From the NCBI GenBank assembly GCA_002694945.1, contig NZNP01000143.1, positions 1 to 5,705 of the forward strand: a stretch of DNA of 5,705 bases, given 5' to 3'. Positions 1 to 5,705 of this stretch are shown here, piece after piece; positions within the stretch are counted from its first letter, which is position 1, and each line of letters begins with the position of its first letter. This stretch comes from Gammaproteobacteria bacterium. Lineage in GTDB: Bacteria > Pseudomonadota > Gammaproteobacteria > Pseudomonadales > Azotimanducaceae. The translations under genes and the position numbers were made by a program. The notes under the pieces are model-generated. The model did no database searches and was not told the origin of the DNA. It saw only the letters and a list, made by a program, of their open reading frames with translations.

Positions 1-44
1 TGAACTGTAACCAAGGACAGCCGTCAAAGCGATAGAGAGAAGCG

Positions 45-50
45 TTAGGA
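45..50 (+). promoter_or_regulatory. Ribosome binding site of lpxA
   Basis: The bases TTAGGA lie 8 bases before the GTG at 59, which is good Shine-Dalgarno spacing. They support GTG as the start. An out-of-frame ATG at 52 lies only one base after this site and opens a frame of just four codons, so it is unlikely to be used. An upstream gene may end in the first few dozen bases (stops at 1-3, 8-10 and 33-35 in the three frames), but too little of it is present to identify. Confidence 0.6.
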
Positions 51-58
51 TATGCCTA

Positions 59-874
59 GTGATTAAGATAGACAAACTTGCCGTCGTCGACCCTTCAGCG
101 GAAATTGGTGAAAACTGTGTCATCGGCCCCTTCTGCACCATAGCAGCAGATACTATGATTGGAGCCAACACCCATCTAAGATCACACGTAGTTGTTGAAC
201 CCCACACTACCATAGGCACTGATTGCGAAGTGTTCCCTTTTGTAACTCTCGGCATTCAGTCACAGGACCTCAAATATGTGAAAAATACGGTAACTCATAC
301 AGAGATCGGTGACAGGAATCTGATAAGGGAATTCGTGAGCATACATTCTGGTACCGCGGAAGAGACAAAGACAAGTATTGGGAATGATTGCGCGTTCCTA
401 GCTCACGCGCACGTTGGTCACAACTGCGAAGTAGGAAATAACGTTGTAATGAGCCACGGCGCCACAGCAGGCGGGCATGTTAAAATTGGCAATCACGCTA
501 ATATTGGCGGTCTCGCGGCAATCCACCAATTTTGCCAAGTTGGAGAGGCGGCTATGGTTGCTGGCCAAGGTAGAGTAATTCAAGACGTTCTTCCATTCAC
601 TATAGCTGATGGTCAACCCGCTCACATGCGCGTTATTAATAAAATTGGAATGGAAAGAGCTGGCCATAGCAGCGATGAAATTTCAGAAGTGCGGAAGGCC
701 TTTCGGATACTATTCATGAGAGAGCTGCGGTTAGAGGAAGCAGTCCATGAAGTAAGTGAGGCTTTGCCGGACTCCTCTAATGTAAAAGCAATGTTAGATG
801 CTGTTAGCTCCTCGCAGCGCGGACTGGCTAGGCCGGAGACAGCCACCTTCGAAATCAATATGGCAGACGATTGA
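59..874 (+). CDS. lpxA: Acyl-ACP--UDP-N-acetylglucosamine O-acyltransferase (LpxA)
   Basis: LpxA catalyses the first step of lipid A synthesis in the cytoplasm, moving a 3-hydroxyacyl chain from acyl carrier protein to the 3-OH of UDP-GlcNAc. The 271 residues show the left-handed beta-helix hexapeptide pattern over about 1-190 (repeated I-G-x-x-x units), then the helical C-terminal domain. Aligned by eye to the E. coli enzyme, the catalytic base is His121 (E. coli His125). His118, His140 and His156 match His122, His144 and His160, and the DLKY motif (70-73), Asn194 and Arg200 are also kept. Gly169 sits at the acyl 'ruler' position (E. coli Gly173), which suggests a long hydroxyacyl donor. The GTG start is chosen because the N-terminus then aligns fully; the next in-frame ATG would remove the first coils. 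The protein runs about 14 residues past the E. coli end. lpxB does not follow, which is unusual. A related sugar-nucleotide acyltransferase for a surface glycan is the main alternative. Confidence 0.9.
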   Translation: MIKIDKLAVVDPSAEIGENCVIGPFCTIAADTMIGANTHLRSHVVVEPHTTIGTDCEVFPFVTLGIQSQDLKYVKNTVTHTEIGDRNLIREFVSIHSGTAEETKTSIGNDCAFLAHAHVGHNCEVGNNVVMSHGATAGGHVKIGNHANIGGLAAIHQFCQVGEAAMVAGQGRVIQDVLPFTIADGQPAHMRVINKIGMERAGHSSDEISEVRKAFRILFMRELRLEEAVHEVSEALPDSSNVKAMLDAVSSSQRGLARPETATFEINMADD

Positions 875-961
875 TCTTGGCAATATTGTCGCATTGCTGA
901 TAGACATGCTGATCTGCAATACTTGAATCTCAATGATCAATCACACTACGTAGATACAATC

Positions 962-968
962 AGGAAGG
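962..968 (+). promoter_or_regulatory. Ribosome binding site of the HAD hydrolase gene
   Basis: A purine-rich AGGAAGG ends 4 bases before the ATG at 973, with its AGGA core 7 bases away. It is the strongest ribosome binding site in the window and fixes the start. The 98-base gap before this gene holds a weak inverted repeat (GCAAT at 880-884, ATTGC at 893-897) without a T-run, so I do not call a terminator there. Confidence 0.65.
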
Positions 969-972
969 CCCT

Positions 973-1614
973 ATGTTTAAAGCTGTCCTCTGGGATTTTG
1001 GTGGCGTCATCACATCAAGCCCATTCGAAGCATTCAATAGGTATGAATCCGAACGAGGACTACCAAAAGATTTTCTCCGGTCAATTAACGCCACAAACCC
1101 AGATACTAACGCATGGGCGAAGCTAGAGAGTAGTCAGGTCAGTGTTGACGAGTTTGATGAGCTGTTTGCGCAAGAAGCTGAAGCAAAGGGGCACAGAGTA
1201 ATGGGTCGGGAGGTGCTTGATCTTCTGTCAGGTGACGTTAGGCAAGAGATGGTAAGGGCTCTGCATCTCATCAAAGAAAACCACCGTATCGGTTGCATTA
1301 CCAATAATGTAAATACAGGACAGGGTCCGGGCATGGCAAAAACAACTGCCAAGGCTACCCAAGTTGCAGAAATCATGGCATTGTTTGATGTCGTAATCGA
1401 GTCCAGCAAGGTCAATATTCGCAAACCTGACCCGGCGATTTATAAAATGACCTGTGAGCAGATGTCTTTGAGACCCGAAGACACCATCTACCTTGACGAT
1501 CTAGGTATCAATCTAAAACCAGCGCGTGCTTTGGGCATGACGACGATAAAAGTGTTAAACGCCGATCAGGCATTAAAGGAACTCGAAGCGCTTCTAAATA
1601 TGTCGTTAAGATGA
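973..1614 (+). CDS. HAD-superfamily hydrolase, soluble epoxide hydrolase N-terminal-like phosphatase group
   Basis: This is a soluble 213-residue HAD subfamily IA protein, probably a phosphatase acting on a small phosphate ester; the substrate is unknown. The motifs occur in order: motif I around Asp8 (WDFGGVIT, nucleophile Asp8), motif II at Thr110 (ITNN), motif III at Lys151 (RKPDP) and motif IV at Asp175-Asp176 (YLDDLGINLKPAR). From about residue 138 to the end it closely resembles my recollection of the N-terminal phosphatase domain of mammalian soluble epoxide hydrolase, including the ESxxV, LDDxGxNLKPAR and ALKELE stretches. An alpha-helical cap fits residues 15-90. The usual second aspartate of motif I (two after the nucleophile) is Gly10. 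The same change occurs in E. coli YihX, an active glucose-1-phosphate phosphatase, so it need not mean loss of activity. The stop overlaps the galE start (ATGA), implying co-translation and a possible role in sugar-phosphate handling, which is inference. Confidence 0.85.
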   Translation: MFKAVLWDFGGVITSSPFEAFNRYESERGLPKDFLRSINATNPDTNAWAKLESSQVSVDEFDELFAQEAEAKGHRVMGREVLDLLSGDVRQEMVRALHLIKENHRIGCITNNVNTGQGPGMAKTTAKATQVAEIMALFDVVIESSKVNIRKPDPAIYKMTCEQMSLRPEDTIYLDDLGINLKPARALGMTTIKVLNADQALKELEALLNMSLR

Positions 1615-2633
1615 ATGTTCTGCTGACCGGGGGCGCTGGCTATATTGGCAGTCATACTGCCATAGCTCTCCTTGAATCCGGCCATGACATTGTCATCGCC
1701 GATAACTTCTGTCAAAGCAGCAAAGAGGTCATTTCGCGACTGGAAGAAATCAGTGGTCACTCTATCCGCCACTACGAGATTGATGTTGCGGATCGAAGCC
1801 CACTGAAAGAGATCTGCATGGATGAAAAGATTGATGCTGTCATGCATTTTGCCGGCCTCAAGTCAGTGACTAAATCACTCGACGAACCATTGCTCTATTA
1901 CGAAGTTAATCTGTCATCGATACTCAGTTTGTGCGACATCATGGTCGAACTCGATATTAGAAACCTCGTATTCAGTTCATCTGCAACCGTCTACGGTGAA
2001 CCCGAGAGGATTCCATTAGACGAACATTGTCGCACCAGCAAAGCGACCAACCCCTACGGAAGCACAAAACTATTCATCGAGCAGATCCTCAAAGACCTGC
2101 AAAACGCTCAACCGTTAATGAATATTGCATTATTGCGTTATTTCAATCCAGCCGGTGCGCATGGCAGCGCACGCATCGGCGAAGATCCAGAAGGAGTTCC
2201 AAATAACTTGGTACCATTCGTGACTCAGGTTGCGATAGGAAATCTTGAGGAACTAGTCGTTCACGGCGACGACTATGATACTGCAGACGGCACTTGTGTT
2301 CGCGATTTCATTCACGTGTGCGACTTGGCGGAAGGTCACGTAGCAGCACTATCTAAATTAACCAGCGCGCCAGGGCTGGTGGTTTATAACCTGGGTACAG
2401 GACGGGGACAGTCAGTCAAGGAGGTTATTGAAGCATTTGAGGATATTTCCGGTATAGCGCTTAACAAGCGTATTGGCCCTCGTCGACCCGGGGACGTTCC
2501 TATCACTTTCTGTGATCCTAGTCTCGCTGAGCAAGAACTCGGCTGGCGAGCCAAAAGAACCATTGTTGATATCTGCAGAGATGCCTGGCGCTGGCAGCAG
2601 AAGAATCCAAAAGGCTATAAGTCCACCGCGTAG
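1611..2633 (+). CDS. galE: UDP-glucose 4-epimerase (GalE)
   Basis: GalE is a cytoplasmic NAD-dependent short-chain dehydrogenase/reductase that interconverts UDP-glucose and UDP-galactose, supplying galactose for surface polysaccharide or taking part in the Leloir pathway. The 340-residue length matches the family. Residues 7-15 (GGAGYIGSH) form the Rossmann NAD-binding loop. Ser124 (in SSATVYG), Tyr149 and Lys153 (YGSTK) form the catalytic triad, at exactly the E. coli numbering. RYFNPAGAH (177-185), RDFIHVCDLA (231-240) and YNLGTGRGQSV (259-269) are typical substrate-domain motifs. At the gate position where E. coli has Tyr299, this protein has Thr299. A small residue there is known to let UDP-GlcNAc/UDP-GalNAc fit, so the enzyme may be bifunctional. 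No clear ribosome binding site precedes the ATG, which overlaps the upstream stop by four bases, so translation is probably coupled to the HAD gene. Its 3' end overlaps the opposing gene by 19 bases. Confidence 0.95.
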   Translation: MNVLLTGGAGYIGSHTAIALLESGHDIVIADNFCQSSKEVISRLEEISGHSIRHYEIDVADRSPLKEICMDEKIDAVMHFAGLKSVTKSLDEPLLYYEVNLSSILSLCDIMVELDIRNLVFSSSATVYGEPERIPLDEHCRTSKATNPYGSTKLFIEQILKDLQNAQPLMNIALLRYFNPAGAHGSARIGEDPEGVPNNLVPFVTQVAIGNLEELVVHGDDYDTADGTCVRDFIHVCDLAEGHVAALSKLTSAPGLVVYNLGTGRGQSVKEVIEAFEDISGIALNKRIGPRRPGDVPITFCDPSLAEQELGWRAKRTIVDICRDAWRWQQKNPKGYKSTA

Positions 2634-3646
2634 AGAGCAGCTCTTCCAACACCATCCTTGCGTTCGTTTACAAGCAACAAATTCTTTTCATCAACATCAA
2701 ATGCGGCAGCCTCGAGACCATATATATCCGGAAGCGCTACTCGTTGCGGGGTTCCCCTGAATGCCTCTGCCCAGCTTTCACCTTTACCTCTCGAAAATAG
2801 ATAACTATCTCGGTAAGTCGCGACGATAGCGGTCCTCCCCTGCATGGCAAGTGCTGTTGGCGATGATCGATAACGGCCCCAATTTGGGTCCTCTCTCAAG
2901 TCCCGGGCGCTCGGTTGTGGTAGTTGTTCAAGCCGGCCCTCGTATTTCGCAGTTATCAATGTCCCATTCGGACGCAATGGTAAGCTGAATAACTCTGGCG
3001 GGACACGGCGTTTACTGATCAGGTAGATACGTTCTTCTGCCTCGTCAACAGCAACCGATTCGACGTCTCTCTGACCATCGGGATAACGAAACCTGATGCC
3101 CCATGCTGGTACCAAGGAATCATCACCGACCCCTCCAAGATCAGGCTCGGGAATGACCAGCAAACGAACCTCTGGTCGCCAATAGAGATTATCCCCTGTG
3201 TCAGCGATCAACACATATTGTTGTCCCTCGTAAGTGAACGATGCAAGGTCCTCGAAATCATGGCTTTTGGAGTAGTTTACTGTCCAGCTTTTTACATGAC
3301 GGCCATCAGCATCAAAGGCGAAGAGTTGCGGGGCATTCCCACTATCGTTGACCGAAAAATAAATACCCTCCTCTTTTCGGGCAGCTACAAGCCCACTCGC
3401 CTCTCTCAATTGCTCGTTCTCTAGGTCCCCCATCCAGATAACCCGACGCTGTTTGGCGACCATTAAACCGCTCCGATATATCTGCGGAACATCATAAATC
3501 AGATCTCCGCCGGTCAGATTACGAGCGATACTTTTCAATCCCTGCGCAAGATCTAAACCTTGAGACAGTCCATAGAGGCATAAGACGATTAAAGGCGCGC
3601 TCAACAAGACAAGCAAAAACGCTAAGCTGTAAAAGACGTAACGCAT
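2615..3646 (-). CDS. Membrane-anchored or exported beta-propeller-like protein of unknown function
   Basis: I do not recognise a characterised gene. The 343-residue protein begins with a hydrophobic segment (about 4-27, after Met-Arg), which fits an uncleaved signal anchor or signal peptide. A cysteine at 23 lacks a proper lipobox, because the residue before it is Leu. The rest is probably outside the cytoplasm and rich in short beta-strand patterns. Related acidic turns recur: EASGLVA (82-88), DFEDLAS (130-136), DVESVAV (194-200) and GLEAAAF (310-316), often followed by a Y/I-rich strand. With NDSGNAPQLFAFD (100-112) and ADTGDN (148-153), this looks like the blades of a six-bladed TolB/SMP-30/phytase-like propeller. 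I see no enzyme active site. The ATG overlaps the stop of the MoaD-like gene by one base (TGATG), so it belongs to the molybdenum hydroxylase operon. It could be a periplasmic binding or scaffold protein, or an esterase/lactonase-like hydrolase; the context does not decide. Confidence 0.75.
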   Translation of the reverse strand: MRYVFYSLAFLLVLLSAPLIVLCLYGLSQGLDLAQGLKSIARNLTGGDLIYDVPQIYRSGLMVAKQRRVIWMGDLENEQLREASGLVAARKEEGIYFSVNDSGNAPQLFAFDADGRHVKSWTVNYSKSHDFEDLASFTYEGQQYVLIADTGDNLYWRPEVRLLVIPEPDLGGVGDDSLVPAWGIRFRYPDGQRDVESVAVDEAEERIYLISKRRVPPELFSLPLRPNGTLITAKYEGRLEQLPQPSARDLREDPNWGRYRSSPTALAMQGRTAIVATYRDSYLFSRGKGESWAEAFRGTPQRVALPDIYGLEAAAFDVDEKNLLLVNERKDGVGRAALYAVDL

Positions 3647-3888
3647 CAGCCACCGGCTATTCGATGCAGGAAATGCAGCTCACTCTCCGCTTCGACAATC
3701 TCCAAAAGCGGGGTGTGAATAATTTCGCCATCAATCGCAATGGCCATATCGAGCAAAAGGTTTTCATCTAGATTTTCGAAACGCTGTACTAGATCTCGCA
3801 CAATATCTCGAAAGGTCTTCGCTTCGGAAAGCGTGCGATCCGCTCCGGCAAGCAACTCTAACTCACCGGAGAAATAGACAATTGCCAT
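3646..3888 (-). CDS. MoaD/ThiS-like sulfur carrier protein
   Basis: This 80-residue protein has the size and ending of the MoaD/ThiS beta-grasp (ubiquitin-like) family. Such proteins carry a thiocarboxylate on their terminal glycine, and in MoaD this sulfur goes to the dithiolene of molybdopterin. The pattern fits: an N-terminal strand with IVYFSGEL (3-10), a helix around 25-38 (FRDIVRDLVQRF), an IAIDGEII strand (50-57), an acidic EIVEAESELHFLHRI stretch (63-77), and the terminal Gly79-Gly80 needed for activation by a MoeB/ThiF-type enzyme. The ATG overlaps the stop of the molybdenum hydroxylase subunit by one base (TAATG), and only a weak GGAAAG lies two bases upstream, so translation is probably coupled. 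The context favours molybdopterin over thiamine as the destination. I cannot tell whether this is the genome's main MoaD or a dedicated extra copy, so no symbol is given. Confidence 0.85.
   Translation of the reverse strand: MAIVYFSGELELLAGADRTLSEAKTFRDIVRDLVQRFENLDENLLLDMAIAIDGEIIHTPLLEIVEAESELHFLHRIAGG
3650..3654 (-). promoter_or_regulatory. Possible ribosome binding site of the propeller gene inside the Gly-Gly codons
   Basis: GGTGG on the minus strand lies 3 bases before the ATG at 3646. It is formed by the last two glycine codons (GGT GGC) of the MoaD-like gene. The match and spacing are only fair, so start-stop coupling (TGATG) probably contributes more than this site. Confidence 0.3.
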
Positions 3889-5705
3889 TACTTTCCGTTT
3901 TGTAGAAGGGCGAGCACTCTAGGGGGCGAACAGGGTAGCTCTTCAACTTTTCGGTCGATTGCGTTTCCTACCGAAGTAGCCACCGCAGCTAACGGCGGAA
4001 TAATTCCAGATTCCCCAACCCCTCTGACACCATAAGGGTGAAACGCGTTTGGTACTTCAACCACAATGGTCTCTATCATAGGGAGGTCAGATGCTAGCGG
4101 AACCCTGTAATCGAGAAAACCAGGATTCTCCATCGCACCGTTTTCATCGTAAATGTATTCCTCGTTGAGCGCCCATCCTATACCTTGCGCCGCTCCACCC
4201 TGATACTGTCCTTCGACATAACCCGGGTGAATAGCCTTACCGGCATCCTGAGCAGCTGTGTATCGCACAATATCAACCTTACCCGTCTCCGGATCAACAA
4301 CTGTATCGGCAAGGTGAACAGCGAAACTAGGACCGGCCCCGCGTGCATTGACGTTAGCCGACCCTGAAATCTGTCCGCCTGTCTTTTCGGCGGCTGCACA
4401 CACCTCCGCCAACGTCATGGATTCTTCGCCTGCCGCGTTAGTCGCGACGCCATCAGAGTACTCGACCTGCTCTGTCGTAACATTCCAAAGGGAAGCGGCA
4501 CGTGCCTTGACCTGGGAGACCACCTTCTCTGCAGCCTCAATTACGGCCATACCTGTCGCAAACGTGGTTCGGCTGCCTCCAGTCGTAGCACTGTAAGGCA
4601 GAGTATCTGTATCAGCTACGATTGGCTTAAGATTCTTCAGCGGGATACCCAACACCTCAGCTGCCATCATTTGCATTGAGGCACGAGAGCCACCGATGTC
4701 TGGCGACCCTTCGATAATCGTGCCCGTTCCGTCAGTATTCATATTAAGCGTCACACTAGACTGGCCCCCGATGTTAAACCAGAATCCGGCAGCTACACCC
4801 CTTCCCTGATTAGCCCCAACCGAGGACCGGTAGTGATCAGAGCCTTTGACTGCTTCTAGGCACTCGACAAGCCCGACACGCTTCAGTTTCGGCCCGTAGA
4901 TTGTTTGAGTGCCTTCTTTTGCCGCATTCTTCAAGCGCAGATCGATCGGATCCATTGCCAATTTCTCAGCCAACTCATTGATAGCCATTTCAGCGGCAAA
5001 TTCTGATTGGGGGGCTCCAGGTGCTCTATACGCTGCGGTTTTAGATCGGTTAAGAACAACATCGAAGCCCACCACATTGACATTTTCTAAGTCATAAGGC
5101 GTAAACATCGTCATAACACCAGGCATCAAAGGAGACCCTGGAAAAGCCCCGGCATCATACGCCATCCACCCTTCGGCAGCTGTAATCGTACCATCCTTTT
5201 TCGCACCAACTTTGGCTCGAACAATCGCGGCTGAGGTCGGTCCTGTAGAAGTGAACACTTCGTCACGACCCATCACCATTTTTACAGGCTTGCCTGCTTT
5301 ACGGGAAAGTATCAAAGCCACAGGCTCCAGATAAACAGTCGTTTTTCCACCAAAACCCCCGCCAATTTCACCCGGCACAACTTTGATTTTTCCAAGTTCC
5401 ATGCCGAGCAAAGCCGCTGTGCTGGCTCTAACATCGAAATGCCCCTGACTGGAACAAAAGATCAGGGACTGCCCATCCTCGTCATAGCGCACGGTACATG
5501 CGTGCGGTTCAATATAACCTTGATGCGCTCGAGGTAGCCTATACTCTCGCTCGACAATCACATCGGCTTCGGCGAAACCTGCATCTACATCACCAAGTTT
5601 CATCTGGGCACGGGTTGCAATATTCGAGGGTTTATCAGGTTGATCTTCTAAACCCTTCGTAAAGAGGTCTTCATGCAGGAGCGGAGCTCCTTCTCGCATT
5701 GCCGC
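3888..5705 (-). CDS. Xanthine dehydrogenase/CoxL-like molybdenum hydroxylase, large molybdopterin subunit (N-terminus outside window)
   Basis: This is the catalytic subunit of a molybdenum hydroxylase, which oxidises a carbon centre (purine, aldehyde or other heterocycle) using water as the oxygen source. It normally works with 2Fe-2S and FAD subunits, not seen here. The frame stays open to the window edge, with Ala-Ala before the Met at 5699, so that Met is probably internal. About 150 N-terminal residues should be missing, since the family is about 750-800 long. Numbered from that Met: YIEPHA (62-67), the cofactor loop GGGFGGK (113-119), AYRAPGAP (223-230), GGSRTTF (374-380), AAQDAGKAIHP with GGAAQGIG (482-508), and GVRGVGESG (557-565), whose Glu563 is the expected catalytic base. 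The AYRAPGA loop is neither the form I CO dehydrogenase signature AYxCSFR nor the form II-type AYRGAGR, so CO oxidation is unlikely. The usual D-x-G-Q-G motif reads DIGGSR (334-339). The substrate is unknown. It is first in a tightly coupled run with the MoaD-like and propeller genes. Confidence 0.92.
   Translation of the reverse strand, partial: AAMREGAPLLHEDLFTKGLEDQPDKPSNIATRAQMKLGDVDAGFAEADVIVEREYRLPRAHQGYIEPHACTVRYDEDGQSLIFCSSQGHFDVRASTAALLGMELGKIKVVPGEIGGGFGGKTTVYLEPVALILSRKAGKPVKMVMGRDEVFTSTGPTSAAIVRAKVGAKKDGTITAAEGWMAYDAGAFPGSPLMPGVMTMFTPYDLENVNVVGFDVVLNRSKTAAYRAPGAPQSEFAAEMAINELAEKLAMDPIDLRLKNAAKEGTQTIYGPKLKRVGLVECLEAVKGSDHYRSSVGANQGRGVAAGFWFNIGGQSSVTLNMNTDGTGTIIEGSPDIGGSRASMQMMAAEVLGIPLKNLKPIVADTDTLPYSATTGGSRTTFATGMAVIEAAEKVVSQVKARAASLWNVTTEQVEYSDGVATNAAGEESMTLAEVCAAAEKTGGQISGSANVNARGAGPSFAVHLADTVVDPETGKVDIVRYTAAQDAGKAIHPGYVEGQYQGGAAQGIGWALNEEYIYDENGAMENPGFLDYRVPLASDLPMIETIVVEVPNAFHPYGVRGVGESGIIPPLAAVATSVGNAIDRKVEELPCSPPRVLALLQNGK

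Noticed and set aside
880..897. Inverted repeat GCAAT/ATTGC after lpxA
   Set aside because: The stem is only five base pairs, mostly A-T, and no T-run follows, so it does not support a terminator.
923..960. Possible promoter before the HAD gene (TTGAAT at 923-928, TACAAT at 955-960)
   Set aside because: The spacing is 26 bases, too long for a standard promoter, and transcription from that -10 would start beyond the ribosome binding site.
923..1126. 67-codon open frame on the + strand
   Set aside because: It overlaps the HAD gene in another frame, has no family resemblance, and the strong ribosome binding site at 962-968 serves the ATG at 973.
2634..2644. AGAGC/GCTCT near-palindrome just after the galE stop
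   Set aside because: The arms are separated by one base, leaving no proper loop, it has no T-run, and it is inside the opposing coding sequence.
2473..2760. 95-codon + strand frame spanning the galE/propeller junction
   Set aside because: It overlaps two well-supported genes and its translation is low-complexity without family features.
4178..4596. Open frames on both strands inside the hydroxylase gene
   Set aside because: They lie wholly within the well-supported molybdenum hydroxylase frame, have no recognisable motifs and are shadow frames.
3888..5705. Form I or form II CO dehydrogenase (CoxL)
   Set aside because: The active-site loop AYRAPGA matches neither CoxL signature, so only the broader molybdenum hydroxylase family is supported.

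Overview
The window reads as ordinary chromosome from a Gram-negative bacterium, probably a proteobacterium. The reasons are an LpxA-type lipid A acyltransferase, a cytoplasmic GalE, and a molybdenum hydroxylase operon with no sign of plasmid, phage or transposon genes. I cannot place it more closely than that. Coding density is very high. Six genes fill almost everything, arranged as two converging blocks that overlap tail to tail around 2615-2633.

Left block, + strand (59-2633): an lpxA homologue (GTG start, all catalytic histidines present), a 98-base gap, then a two-gene unit. That unit is a HAD-superfamily hydrolase of the soluble epoxide hydrolase N-terminal-like group, coupled through an ATGA overlap to galE (UDP-hexose 4-epimerase). 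This looks like part of an envelope or surface-glycan region. LpxA uses UDP-GlcNAc, GalE supplies UDP-galactose and perhaps UDP-GalNAc, and the HAD enzyme may act on a small phosphate ester. The usual lpxA partners are absent downstream (lpxB does not follow), and the upstream side is outside the window.

Right block, - strand (5705 down to 2615): the large molybdopterin-binding subunit of a xanthine dehydrogenase/CO dehydrogenase-like molybdenum hydroxylase, whose N-terminus is cut by the window edge; an 80-residue MoaD/ThiS-like sulfur carrier ending in Gly-Gly; and a membrane-anchored or exported beta-propeller-like protein of unknown function. The two junctions overlap by a single base (TAATG and TGATG), so the three genes are almost certainly translated from one message. 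The MoaD-like protein plausibly serves the molybdopterin cofactor of the large subunit. The role of the propeller protein is unknown, and this is the most interesting open question here.

I found no tRNA, rRNA, CRISPR array, insertion sequence, convincing promoter or rho-independent terminator. No stretch over 300 bases lacks a gene.
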